This document shows, piece after piece, positions 34,454 to 45,069 of a stretch of 64,000 bases of DNA. The notes below the pieces were generated by a model. It was not told where the DNA came from. It worked only from the letters and a program-made list of their open reading frames with translations, and ran no database searches. The stretch is from contig OY540821.1 of assembly GCA_961205875.1 (NCBI GenBank), positions 372,001-436,000 on the forward strand, written 5' to 3'. Numbering within the stretch: the stretch's first letter is position 1; each line of letters begins with the position of its first letter. The position numbers and the translations under genes were made by a program. Source of the stretch: Sialis fuliginosa. Its lineage: Eukaryota; Arthropoda; Insecta; Megaloptera; Sialidae.

Positions 34454-35444
34454 CTTCTGTCTTCTCTTCAGGTTTCTTTGAGACTCTGAAGGTTAACTGA
34501 GACAGTCCTAGATAGGCTTTGAATCCCACCTTACTCAGCTCCTTCAGTGAATTCTCGTTTATCGCGAGGACCAGGGTAGTACCTTGCGTTTCCTGTTTGG
34601 TAGATATGATCCGCCATTCCCCTGTTTCCAGGTTTTTATTTTGCGTCTTCAGCAGCTGGAGGATCTTAGGTGGTTCTTTAGCCTCCACTAGGTCGGTGGG
34701 GATCCACACAACCACTTTGGAGGTTTTAACCACATCCTTGGCCTCTCCTACTCGAAGGTTGGCCCCCTCCCACAGCTGGAGTTGTGGAAGCTTTCCTTTC
34801 AGCCACTCTTTTGCTTCATTGTTTGCACAAGACACAAACAGTACACCGCCATGTGCGTAGCTGTTTGTAAATTGTGGTCCAGTCCCTGCCTCACATTTGA
34901 AAATTTCCTTTGTGAGGGTCTGCTAAATCTGCTTTGCCTGTTCTGGGGTTAGTTTGCCCTCAGGATAGGTTTGCAGAGCTACTGCCATCTTTATGGCAGA
35001 GATTGATTGGCTGTAGGACTGCCCCTGTACCGAGGTACTGGGTTTTGTACTATCGTCCCCTTCTCTGATCTTTTTAGGTGCCCTTTGTACTGATGGTGAT
35101 GGTGTACTCCCATCAGTACGGGTTCTTTTCCTTAGATCAGTTTCCTCAGCTGGGTCTTTTGCTGTCCCCAGTGGTTTCCGTTGACGGTTTGCCCTAGGTT
35201 TCCTTGGCCTAATGGGCTCCCCTCTTGCTATTGCCGCCTCTATAGCCATCCTGCGGCGTTGTGCCCCTGAGATGTGTCCCTCAGGTTTTAGTTTTGTAGG
35301 GGATTTTACCTCGGTTTGTGTTCCCGAGGGGTTTACCCCTATTTTTTCCATAGTTTCCTCCTTGGAAGATACTGAGGTTTGACTTTCGTCTGCCTCAGAT
35401 ATCTCCATGGGGGATTGTTGTTTATTTTTTTGTTCGTTATCCAT
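34416..35444 (-). pseudogene. LINE ORF1 with one in-frame stop
   Basis: ORF1 protein of the same LINE, of the type found with DUF4780-like C-terminal domains. It starts at ATG 35444 (MDNEQKNKQQSPMEISEADE), with a disordered basic middle (SGAQRRRMAIEAAIARGEP, RKRTRTDGSTPSP), then SYSQSISAIKMAVALQTYPE and LTPEQAKQI. There TAG at 34923-34925 replaces a probable CAG; the same frame continues with TLTKEIFKCEAGTGPQF and AHGGVLFVSCANNEAKEWL to the stop at 34416. One base change is the only visible lesion, so the copy is fairly young. ORF1 likely coats the element RNA. Confidence 0.75.
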
Positions 35445-36000
35445 GTTGTTCCCACGAGTATGAACATAGTTTAATTTTACTGGCTGTATACAATGGGGTG
35501 CGCCCGGTGCCCCAAGGGATAACCAGTAGGTACTGATCTTCTAGACAGTCACGCATCCCTTTGGCCTGGTCTCCCACCGTGAGATTTTGGATTTTTTATT
35601 GATGTTAACTCCTCTCGGTCCGGGCGATTAAGCCAAGACCCCCCCACATCCACCTAACCTGCGAAACATGACCACAGGCTACTAGTATGATGCAGGGTTT
35701 TTCGACTGCTTCGGTAACTAGGTTAGTCAGCAGTCGGCGCCGTTTGCCCCAGTGCAGGCCCTTGGCCACGACACGACAACTGGGCTGGAGGGATGTTTAT
35801 CGACTTCCCAGTCTAGATCCGCTGAGTTTAGTTTCAACAGGGCCACCTCGTGAAGGATGCAATCTAAGATCACACACCATCTTTCTGACTGAAGATGGTA
35901 CCCATCGGTCTTGAGTACAGCTGTGCTAAAGTGCAAGGCTCAGCTGTACCCCCGGTATTGAAGTTTCTTTTTCATCGCGCAGCGTTTATAGCCGGGTTGA
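35445..36000 (-). mobile_element. 5' UTR of the LINE
   Basis: About 550 bp upstream of ORF1 share its higher GC content, in contrast with the AT-rich DNA beyond 36000. No coding signal. The exact 5' end was not found. Confidence 0.45.
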
Positions 36001-36886
36001 CTACTTTACTTCAATTCCTCAACCCCTATGAATGGATTAGACAAGTTTTGTTTAAGTCTTGTATATTACTTAATTGTTTATTGTTGTATCAATCTTATCT
36101 GAAACAGATGTTACAAATGCTAACAATAAGATATTAAATATCTTACTGTTAACATTTGTAACATCTATTTCAAATTTTGAAATATTATATTTTATTTAAT
36201 GGCAAGGTGGATGAGACAAGTTATGAAACGATCAAGCCGTTGGATAAGGCTGACTTTTGTTTTAACACACGGTTTTATTATTGATTTTGAACGTGATAAG
36301 ATAAGATTTGTCATGTTTAATACCGGGTAGTTGTGCCATAAGGAACAGAACCTGATAGCTAACTCAGTTTGGGCCAGGGGGTGGATAAGGCTACTTTTGT
36401 TTTAACACGACTCAACTAAACCCGATTAGTTAGTTTACATCGGTTATAGTTAAACCGGAATAACAGTGCTGTGTAAACGTACACAATGTATTTACGATAA
36501 GTATTTAGTATTTGTTATTTGTGTTCGCTTATTTTTAGTAGTTTTATTTGTGGTGTTTATTATACATAGTTGTTAACGATAACATATATATTTGTAGAAT
36601 GCTTTGCATTAAAAATATATAGAGAAGTCTATGAAAAACAATATCAAGTAATCAACAAATAAAAAAGATATTCGAGATCAATAAAATTATTGTGATATTA
36701 TAAAAAAAGATCAATAAGATAAAAACAATAAAATCATTATTAATTATCTCATAATTCAACAACTATTACATGTTATTTAAAGAAAAAGAAATTCAGTCCA
36801 CTATATAAAATAAAAGAATACAAAAAATAACTGTGTTGGAATTTATTACCAGCCCCAACAATAGTATTTAAGTGCTTGAGTTTGAG
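36001..36886. other. AT-rich sequence with one hairpin
   Basis: Holds the palindrome at 36101-36171 and two direct copies of TGGATAAGGCT(G)ACTTTTG followed by TTTTAACAC (36240 and 36383). No gene. Confidence 0.45.
36101..36171. repeat. 71-bp imperfect palindrome
   Basis: GAAACAGATGTTACAAATG...TAAGATATT is followed at once by its complement, with about four mismatches and almost no loop. It could form a 35-bp hairpin. No coding role is seen; it may be a remnant of a small inverted-repeat element. Confidence 0.75.
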
Positions 36887-37134
36887 TTATAGTTTAGTTA
36901 TAGCATTAGTAATTTGATTAACAGTTACAAGCTGCATTGTAGGGCTTTTAATAGAATCAATGCTAGTACTTCTCTTACCATTTTTTAGTGTTTTAAGAGT
37001 GTTATATGGGCTCTTACGCTTTCCTGTCGCCACTGTTGAAATATCCTGTTTATCCATCTTCTCATTTTCATTTTCCAGGCAATTGTCGTCAAAGGTATTG
37101 TTCAATGTATTGCGAGCTGTAGATATTACTTTCC
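36887..37134 (-). other. Possible terminal exon, unknown protein
   Basis: After an acceptor TTTTATACAG at 37135-37144 the frame is open for about 82 codons to a stop at 36887: KVISTARNTLNNTFDDNCLE, KRKSPYNTLKTLKNGKRST and IKSPTMQLVTVNQITNAITK. It is Ser/Thr/Lys-rich with no known domain. It may be the tail of a transposon accessory protein. No upstream exon was found. Confidence 0.25.
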
Positions 37135-37234
37135 CTGTATAAAATATCAACAATACTTTATTAATAAATAAATTCTTATCTTTTACACGTCTAATCAAGT
37201 TAGAGGTTGAGACTCGAATGCTGAAAAACTTATT

Positions 37235-37808
37235 TCAACTGAAGCAGATGTACTGAGTATAGTTAAAATTAGTGTTGTTATTCTGACTTTGCGTTAAAGT
37301 GAAGTATGGATTAGTGTTTGCATAGTAATGGAAGTTGTGTCTATTGACACAACCTTTTTTATGAAACGTCGCTTCATCGCCAAATAATATGACTGAGAGA
37401 AAGTTTGGTTTTCTCCAATAGTTTGTTGAGCCCACTGGCAAAACGACATATGAAGTTGCACATGGTATGAGTGGAATTTATATTTCAAAAATATTCTATT
37501 AATCGAAGTTTTGCTAACATCAATTTGATGGGCTAATTGACGTGTGCTATGTGAGGATTTTCCTCCACGCTCAACAAAACATGAAATTCATTTTCTTCAT
37601 TTAATATAGATTTCATTTTTTCTGACTTCTCATAAGCAATATTCCCTGTGCGTTCAAATCGTTGCAGTAAATTTTCAAAAGACCTACGACTAGGTTGCCG
37701 ACGTTCAGGATTTTTTTCTTTGTAAAGTCTTGTTGCAAGTAAACAGTTTTTATCACTAGCTCCTAACATAAAAATCATGTCAATTAATTCGTTTCTTGGG
37801 AAATTCAT
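37235..37808 (-). pseudogene. Mariner-related transposase, N-terminal half with HTH and first DDE motif
   Basis: Begins at ATG 37808 with NELIDMIFMLGASDKNCLLA, RLYKEKNPERRQPSRRSF and NEFHVLLSVEENPHIAHVN, the helix-turn-helix region. After a frameshift come KYKFHSYHVQLH and FCQWAQQTIGENQTF, and then ILFGDEATFHKKGCVNRHNF, where the Asp of GDEATF is the first catalytic residue. The frame ends after HYYANTNPYF. This is the same family as the C-terminal fragment at 22440-22745. Several indels make it inactive. Confidence 0.75.
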
Positions 37809-37809
37809 A

Positions 37810-38340
37810 ATTACACCAATGACTTAAAGTTATGTTTAAAAAGTAATAGTTGAGCAGAATATTTTGAGTGAAGGAAAAAACACTTGCGACAACTTTTCCA
37901 TGGCTAACTTAATAAAATCATGCAATTTTCGTGAAACATGTTAAGATTTTAAAAATCTTGAAATAACTCTTTAAAAACTGGATTTAGTTATAGAACATAG
38001 GTTATAAAATGTGTTAAGAATTGAATAGGCAATTCGAAAATGTGAAAATATACTGGGTGTTCCATTTGAAAATTGTGAAAAAAATTAAGTTTAGAGTTTT
38101 GATACACCCTGTACAATAAATACAATTTTGTAAATGTTTGATGTAATATTGCAATCATAGAGCATATGCTAAAACTATTTTTAGCAGAAAACAATTTTTT
38201 TTTGTAATTAGAAAATAACAAGGTGTTGAAAATATGTCTATTTTCTTACAAAAATGGTCATAATTTCTAAACCGCTCAGTATAATCCCACACATGTTTAT
38301 ATCAAAATATCCAGAAATATAAATGCTTTAAGATTATCAA
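37810..38340. other. Unannotated AT-rich sequence
   Basis: No ORF with support. ACTGGGTGTTCCATTTGAAA near 38052 and ACACCCTGTAC near 38103 suggest the inverted ends of a very short decayed TIR element. Confidence 0.4.
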
Positions 38341-38783
38341 TCATGGGTATTTGCTTGAATGTTTGATTTTTGGTATACTGCAGTTTGCCGCCATATTGAT
38401 TTTGTCAATGATGAAGCAGTAGGTTTCATTTGTTTTATTTATTATTTCGTCTTCTGGGATGGCGGTTGCGAGAATATCAGCTTTCTTTATATTTAATTTC
38501 TTTTCATTATTGATTTTATTACAGTTTCTTCCTGGATTAACTAATATTTCGATCTTTATTGGAAAGTGATCTGATCTCATAGGGTGTTGTGGGACTTCCC
38601 AATTAGCAATGCCTGCTAAATCTGGTGTACATAGAGTTAGGTCTACCGCTGATAATTGTTGATGTGGGGGAGATATTCTTGTTGGTGTGCTATTGTTCAA
38701 AATTATGAGATTCTGTTCGTCAATGATCTTTAGAATGTTTCTTCCAGGATTGTCATTGTAGGCAGATCCCCACGCAATGTATG

Positions 38784-41762
38784 CACTGCAAATGCAAAGT
38801 GTGTTGTTTTGACACACCTAAGTGTGTCATTTTCTTGTCATATTTAATCCCTTTTTTGGTGTGTTCTTTTATAAACACACTTTAAGGTGTGTATTTTAAC
38901 GTTTCTTGAACACGCTTTGTAGTGTGTTAGTGAATTAACACACTACAAAGCGTGTTATTGTAATAAATCTGTAAACCACGTTTTATTAAGAAATTATTAT
39001 TGAACAAATATAAATACAATGATTTTAAATAATATACACTACATAATAATTTTTTTCTTCTTCGATTAATCAGCCACATAAAGCATATCTAAATTCATTG
39101 TAACAATTTATCCTCTGGCACGATATTATTATCACTTTTAGTTGATGATATCAAAACAATATGGACATCACTTTTATCCGAAATTTCATCAACAATTCCA
39201 CATCACATATTTTATTATTTCTATCCGGGTCTTCTTTTTATAAAATAATTAATTGTCCCTGTAGCATCATCTTCAGAATGCTGTCAGTTGTAGTTGCGTT
39301 TATTAATCCTTGACGTATCAATTCTACACCCGATATATCTTTTTGTGGTGAATATTTAATGCACTTACACATTTCACCTATCAGACAATAAACTTTATTT
39401 TCTATATTAATTTAATATACAAAAATATCAAGCTCAATTCAATCAAAATGACGAAAGATACGACGTATAAATGTTACTAGTGTCAAATCGTTCTATACAG
39501 GGTTACACATTAAGAGTGGATATCGACTTTATTTTGAAAACTATAAGAATTAAAGCAATATTTCAAATTGTAACTACCCTTCAATTTGCATTTGGAAGAA
39601 TAATAAAACAGCATGTAACCCCCACCCATACTCGCATCGCCCACACGCCTCTCAACTTTGAAATTTCAAATGGAACCCCCCATATTTTATTTCAGAATAT
39701 TAAAGCTAGATTTATTTAATAAACTTTTTACTTCAACAAAATTTTTCTATGGTGGACCTTTCAAGAAATATTGGTTAAAATGTATATTTTTTAGGGTATA
39801 GTATTTTCGTCACATTAAGAGTGGATATCGACTTTATATTCGAAACTATAAGAATTAGAACAATATTTCAAATTATAACTACCCTTCAATTTGCATTTGG
39901 AAAAATAATAAAACATCATGCAACCCCCACCCATACTCGCATCGCCCACACGCCTCTCAACTTTGAAATTTCAAATGGAACCCCCCATATTTTATTTCAG
40001 AATATTAAAACTAGATTTATTTAATAAACTTTTTACTTCAACAAAATTTTTCTATGGTGGACCTTTCATGAAATATTGGTTAAAATGTATATTTTTTAGG
40101 GTATAGTATTTTTGTCACATTAAGAGTGGATATCGACTTTATTTTCGAAACTATAAGAATTAGAACAATATTTAAAATTGTAACTACCCTTCAATTTTAA
40201 TTTGGAAGAATAATAAAATATCATGTAACCCCCACCCATACTCGCATCGCCCATACGCCTCTCAACTTTGAAAATTCAAATATAACCCTCCATATTTTTT
40301 TTTTCAGAATATTAAAACTAGATTTATTTAATTAACTTTTTAATTCAACAAAACTATTATCAAATCAATATTTAAATACAAAAAAAAATCATTTTGTATT
40401 GTTATTTTAATTATGTAATGTCTGGTATTACAGTCCAGCTAGTTTTACTAGCATACAAGCACTTTAAAATGGGGTATACAATTTATATAACAGTTCCTTT
40501 GAAGTTTCATGAAGTGATTGATAAGTATCGCACACCCGCGGTCAGTAAAATTTAACGGTATTAAAATAGTAATGATGTTATGAAAATTATCTTGTACGGT
40601 CAGAGCCGCTTATGTTATAAAATTTGAAAAATCACTGCTCTAAATTCCAAAACGAACCCATAGATACTAACTATCACAGTAATACGGGCATAAGCGTATG
40701 TAAAAATTCTAAGGCAGTTAAAATTTAAAATGTTGCTATAACTCATAGATTCCAAAGTTACTCGATATCCACCCTAAATGTGACAAAAATACTATACCCT
40801 AAAAAATACACGCCTTGCCCAATATTTCTTGAACGGTCCACCATAAAAAAATTTTGTTGAAGTAAAAAGTTTATTGAATAAATCTAGCTTTAATATTCTG
40901 AAATAAAATATGGGGGGTTCCATTTGAAATTTCAAAGTTGAGAGGCGTGTGGGCGATGCGAGTATGGGTGGGGGTTGCATGATGTTTTATTATTTTTCCA
41001 AATGCAAATTGAAGGGTAGTTACAATTTGAAATATTGTTCTAATTCTTATAGTTTCGAAAATAAAGTCGATATCCACTCTTAATGTGACAAAAATACTAT
41101 ACCCTAAAAATATACATTTTACCCAATATTTCTTGAACGGTCCACCATAGAAAAATTTTGTTGAAGTAATAAGTTTATTAAATAAATCTAGCTTTAATAT
41201 TCTGAAATAAAATATGGGGGGTTCCATTTGAAATTTCAAAGTTGAGAGGCGTGTGGGCGATGCGAGTATGGGTGGGGGTTGCATGATATTTTATTATTCT
41301 TCCAAATGCAAATTGAAGGGTAGTTACAATTTGACATATTGCTCTAATTCTTATAGTTTTCAAAATAAAGTCGATATCCACTCTTAATGTGTAACCCTGT
41401 ACTCTATATGGCAAAAGAGTGAGAGCGAATCATGACTATAGAGGGAGAAAGATCGAATGTATATAGGCTATATTCACCTATATTATATTCTAACACACCA
41501 ACAAGTGTGTTTATTTTCAAAGTGTGTAGTTCTCCAAAAAGTGTGTTAGTAGATATTAAACGTGTCATTTCAACACACTTAAGTGTGTAAATAATATTTT
41601 TGATTATGATTTACAAATTATTTTTTAACACACCAGAAAGTGTGTTACTCTTTTAACACGGATAAGCGTGTCAATTGCAAAGATCAAACGTGTAAACTAA
41701 CACACTCATGTTTGTTTTGTAACACATTTTGGTGTGTTTTTAACAAACTAGCATTTGCAGTG
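38784..41762. mobile_element. 2.98-kb non-autonomous TIR element with GTGTGTT subterminal repeats
   Basis: Terminal CACTGCAAATGC (38784-38795) is perfectly inverted at 41751-41762. Inside each end, for about 170-250 bp, lie many short inverted motifs of the form AACACAC...GTGTGTT (for example at 38795-38970 and 41490-41745), like clustered transposase-binding sites. It interrupts a LINE endonuclease frame, which proves it is an insertion. No ORF; the middle is occupied by a separate foldback element (39498-41399). I cannot assign a superfamily, and the target duplication is unclear. Confidence 0.75.
39498..41399. mobile_element. Foldback element with 305-bp tandem repeats in its arms
   Basis: Ends are CAGGGTTACACATTAAGAG and its complement, with TA flanks (39496-39497, 41400-41401). 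The left arm has nearly three tandem copies of a 305-bp unit (starting near 39511, 39816 and 40121); the right arm has two copies plus part of a third in inverted orientation. The unit includes a GC-rich core (AACCCCCACCCATACTCGCA). The ORFs at 39471-40106 plus and 40792-41414 minus are repeats of this unit and not genes. The centre (40340-40745) is unrelated AT-rich sequence. Confidence 0.88.
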
Positions 41763-41881
41763 TGGGCATTGAAATCTCCGCATACTATCGCCGGTTTTCT
41801 TATTTTTCCTAATAGTGATCTCCACTCCTCCATGCTTGCTCTATGTGGTGGAGGGCAATAAACGCTCACTATAGTAATCAA

Positions 41882-42471
41882 CTAAAAGAATTAATTCCTC
41901 TAGTTTTCGTGTGGGAGCGCTCTTTTGAACTACAGCCGGGATTCGTTTATTGTAAGTCTCGTTTATCGTAAATGCTGAGTTTCGTTTATTATAATTTTTT
42001 TCTCCTACTTCACCTCCCACCATTCTCGTGTCATGGCGGTCAAATGCTACTTATGACCAATGACATGAAAGTGCGGGAAAACCAATATTTCAAATTGGAA
42101 TAATCAATTTTAATTTTTTTAAAGTGTAATCAATGAAACAATTTACTTTCAGAATTACAACCATTAATTATGTCGATGCATATCAAGAATTTATACAATA
42201 ATGCCATTCTTTTAATTATTATTTATTAAAATAAGAGAGAATGAATCCTTTTTCTTTATTGAACAAATATTCTTTTGGTTATTATGTTTTAAGACTTCTG
42301 AAATACATATTAACTTCGGTTACATTTTTATTTTTCATTTGTAAAGACTAAATAATTGTGATTGGGGACAATAGATTAAATAAAAAAAATTATTTTCTGA
42401 AATATATTTTATTTAAAAATAAATTATCTTAAAAATACATTTTTTAAAGATTTTTAATTAATACTATACTA
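41882..42471. other. Unannotated, with a fragment shared with 59.3 kb
   Basis: At 41885-41935, AACTAAAAGAATTAATTCCT and GTGTGGGAGCGCTCTTTTGA resemble the ends of the MITE at 59270-59662. The rest is AT-rich without ORFs. Confidence 0.4.
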
Positions 42472-42473
42472 TA

Positions 42474-43376
42474 CCGGGTGTTTTTTTTAACCTGAAACTT
42501 TCAAATATCTCGAAAAAAAGCACTCTACGGAAAAAATGTCAAGAATCAAAATTTAATCGTTCCGCGGGGGAAATGCATTAGTGCAAAAAAAATACTCTCC
42601 CACCCCCCTCTTTGTTGGTTGGGGAGGGGGTATTTTTGAATCTTAAATAGGAACCTCAATTTTTTATTGCAGATACAATTTCTACAGCTAAAAGTACGTA
42701 AGATTTAACTGAAATATTTTGTTAGATTCATCATAGATGGCGCTGTAATCGACAAAATTCATTTTTTTTCGATTTCTTCTAACAAGGAGCAACCAGATAT
42801 CAGATGCACTAATTTGTTTAAAAAAAAATAGGGTTGTAGTAGTGGCATAGATAAACCTACACACCAAGCCGGTTGACCGGAAACTCGTAAACAACCGAGA
42901 AAAAAATTTATTAAATTCCTCTGTAAATTCGCATAACTTATGTACCAATTCAGTTGAAAACTAGCCCATCACGTACTGTAGACGGTAGTTTGCGATACGG
43001 ACCGACAACTGTGAATGGCCTGGTTGGATCCTCGGTGCGATCGTTTTTTTTTTTTTTTAATTTTCCCGTTTTTTTGTTTTATTATAAATTTTGTTTCGTC
43101 GATTACAGCGCCATCTATTATGAATCGAAGAAAATAGTTCAATCAAATCGTACGTACTTTTAGCCGTAGAATCCGCATCTGCCATAAAAAATTGAGGTTC
43201 CTATTTAAGATTCAAAGATACCCCCTCCCCAACCTACAAAGAGGGGAGTGGAGGACTATTTTTTTGCACTAATGTATTTCCTCACGGAATGATTAAATTT
43301 TTATTATTGAAATTTTTTCCATAGAGTGCTTATTTTTCGAGATATTTGAAAGTTTCAGGTTAAAAAAAACACCCGG
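42474..43376. mobile_element. Foldback-type element, CCGGGTGTTTT ends, about 320-bp arms
   Basis: The left end CCGGGTGTTTTTTTTAACCT is mirrored at 43340-43376, with TA on both sides. Arms contain the shared blocks CTTTCAAATATCTCGAAAAA, a C/G-rich tract (CCACCCCCCTC) and ATAGATGGCGCTGTAATCGA in both orientations. No gene; ORFs at 42688 (minus) and 42954 (plus) arise from the arms. Confidence 0.88.
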
Positions 43377-43485
43377 TATACTAATACTATACATATATAC
43401 AACAGGCAAGTTATTATGAACTATTTTTGAATGCCGTAGTAGAATAAATAAAGTCTGTATTATTATTAATGTCATTATTCACGGA

Positions 43486-43830
43486 TTATTTGTTGGTCCC
43501 GTACATATGATCATTTATAATTGTAGCAATGTATAACGAATCAGTGTCATTACTGTTTGGAATTTGTGGTTCACCCAACAAATGTTTCCATGCTTTAGAC
43601 AGTGCAGGTGAAGGTACGCATGTCCAAGCAGTGGCAACTGTGGAAATAGTGTCAAGTAAATTCCACTGTTTCAGAAAAAGTACCATGTTGTAACAATTTT
43701 CAGAATCTGAGAGGACAAGTCTTTTTAAAATTTTTATTTTGTAATGTTTTTTAAGGCATTCGATGACACCTTGGTCATCGGTTGTAGCAAAGAAGTTACA
43801 TTTGGCGGTAAATAAATCACTTTGAATAGT
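43486..43830 (-). pseudogene. pogo/Tigger-like (DDE_1) transposase fragment
   Basis: Minus strand reads FFATTDDQGVIECLKKHY and then WNLLDTISTVATAWTCVPSP and ALSKAWKHLLGEPQIPN. It matches the end of the pogo/jerky DDE domain, where PMDQGVIxxxKxxY is followed by a WxxVxxxTLxxxWxKLLP-type segment. The D of DDQG is the last catalytic Asp in this family. It is open over about 110 codons but has lost the N-terminal two thirds. The start ATG at 43686 is not a true start. Confidence 0.75.
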
Positions 43831-44467
43831 GGATGAATTGCATTAAGTTGTTGTAAAGTTTGTATCTGCCTGCTGGGGTGCCATTGTCTGCTGGGGCGCC
43901 ATTACCTACTGTGGTGCCATTGTCTGCTGGGGCGCCATTGCCTGATGGGGCGTTATTACCTGCTGGGGCGCCATTGCCTGCTGGGGTGCCATTGTCTGCT
44001 GGGGCGCCATTACCTACTGTGGTGCCATTGTCTGCTGGGGCGCCATTACCTACTGTGGTGCCATTGTCTGCTGGGGCGCCATTGCCTGATGGGGCGTTAT
44101 TACCTGCTGGGGCGCCATTGCCTGCTGGGGTGCCATTGTCTGCTGGGGCGCCATTACCTACTGTGGTGCCATTGTCTGCTGGGGCGCCATTACCTACTGT
44201 GGTGCCATTGTCTGCTGGGGCGCCATTGCCTGATGGGGCGTTATTACCTGCTGGGGCGCCATTACATACTATGGTGCCATTGTCTGCTGGGGCGCCATTG
44301 CCTGATGGGACGTTATTACCTGCGGGGGCGCCATTACCTGCTGGGGTGCCATTGGCTGCTGGGGCAGTAGCACCGATAGGGGCAGTAGCGGTGCTGACAC
44401 CTCCACGGTCATACAATTTCTTGGCGTTGTAAAAACCACGCCAATATTCAGGAGTGTTGTTATACAT
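43817..44467 (-). CDS. YWRGFY ORF fused to an NGxPAG repeat (216 residues)
   Basis: The first 20 residues, MYNNTPEYWRGFYNAKKLYD, are clearly the same N-terminus as the ORFs at 24.8 and 23.5 kb. A short S/T/A linker follows (GGVSTATAPIGATAPAA), and then about 27 copies of a six-residue repeat N-G-(A/T)-(P/T)-(A/V/S)-(G/D). The frame is open to TAA-type stop at 43817. The basic tail of the other copies is absent here, although a separate copy with that tail lies just downstream on the minus strand's upstream side (44555-44770). Function unknown; the repeat is likely disordered. Replacement of the tail by a coding minisatellite looks recent. Confidence 0.5.
   Translation of the reverse strand: MYNNTPEYWRGFYNAKKLYDRGGVSTATAPIGATAPAANGTPAGNGAPAGNNVPSGNGAPADNGTIVCNGAPAGNNAPSGNGAPADNGTTVGNGAPADNGTTVGNGAPADNGTPAGNGAPAGNNAPSGNGAPADNGTTVGNGAPADNGTTVGNGAPADNGTPAGNGAPAGNNAPSGNGAPADNGTTVGNGAPADNGTPAGRYKLYNNLMQFIHYSK
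43866..44370 (-). repeat. 18-bp coding minisatellite with higher-order periods
   Basis: Basic unit CTGCTGGGGCGCCATTGC (18 bp). Units of five or six types are arranged in longer blocks; for example the sequence from 43965 to 44045 recurs from 44100 to 44180. Because 18 is divisible by three, all repeats keep frame, and both plus-strand frames are also open (43860-44432, 43945-44370). It is GC-rich in an AT-rich region. Confidence 0.9.
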
Positions 44468-44554
44468 ATATTGTATAAAATAGTGCAGTTTTTAAAATCA
44501 TCTGAACATCTGTAAGTGTACTAAATTTAAAAAATAATTTGTTAAAATTTCATA

Positions 44555-44770
44555 TCGCCGAACAATACACCCTGTATATATAATAATTTTGTATTTCTTA
44601 TTTTAATTATTTTTTATGATTCTTGGTCTATAACCGCGGCCGCCCCCCTTCTGTTTTTTCTTTTCCTTGTGCTTATAATATCTCTTATTTCTATTGTTTG
44701 CTGGGGCAGCAATACCGCTACTGCCTGCAGCGATAGGGGTAGTAGTAAAAACCACGCCAATATTCAACGT
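44555..44770 (-). repeat. YWRGFY-type repeat, copy 3' part
   Basis: Matches the region 24570-24800 with ACCCTGTATATATAATAATT at one end. The minus strand reads NIGVVFTTTPIAAGSSGIAA and then a basic tail, RNKRYYKHKEKKKQK. The YWRGFY stretch is partly deleted. ACACCCTGTATA may mark the end of the mobile unit. Confidence 0.65.
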
Positions 44771-45069
44771 CCATCCTGTAAAAAAAGTTGAATTTGTGTT
44801 ATATCATCGTAGAATACATACAGTATAGTATAACATAAAACTGCTATAAGACAAAAATTGAATTTAATATAATAAAAAGTAAAACAAAAACAGTATTGCC
44901 TTTTTCAGATCGAAATACTGCAAAGATTGAAAGATATATAAAAAATAACATTAAAGTACAGATGAAGAATTATAATTTGATATAAATTCATTGGTTGTTG
45001 TTAAAAAATAAATTAAAAACCAGTTGCAATATATCTGACAAGTATATGCTCAGGAATCGTACACTCACC
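44771..45069. other. Unannotated AT-rich sequence
   Basis: No ORF. The block 44962-44995 is shared with 22755-22790. Confidence 0.4.

Larger units (their letters stand above)
38341..41881 (-). pseudogene. LINE endonuclease fragment, split by a 3-kb insertion
   Basis: The upstream half (41881-41763) reads ITIVSVYCPPPHRASMEEWR and KPAIVCGDFNAH; the GDFNAH motif holds metal-binding residues of the endonuclease. The downstream half (38783-38341) continues IAWGSAYNDNPGRNILKI, AVDLTLCTPDLAG and HPMRSDHFPIKIEI, with the catalytic SDH. The two halves are exactly the parts of one domain, interrupted between NAH and WGS by 38784-41762. No ORF1 or reverse transcriptase accompanies it; the fragment ends in KHSSKYP at 38341. 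It is a different LINE copy from those at 8.5 and 34 kb. Confidence 0.85.

Noticed and set aside
39471-41414. Series of ORFs with THTRIAHTPLNF-like peptides
   Set aside because: They are copies of the 305-bp non-coding unit of the foldback arms, on both strands.
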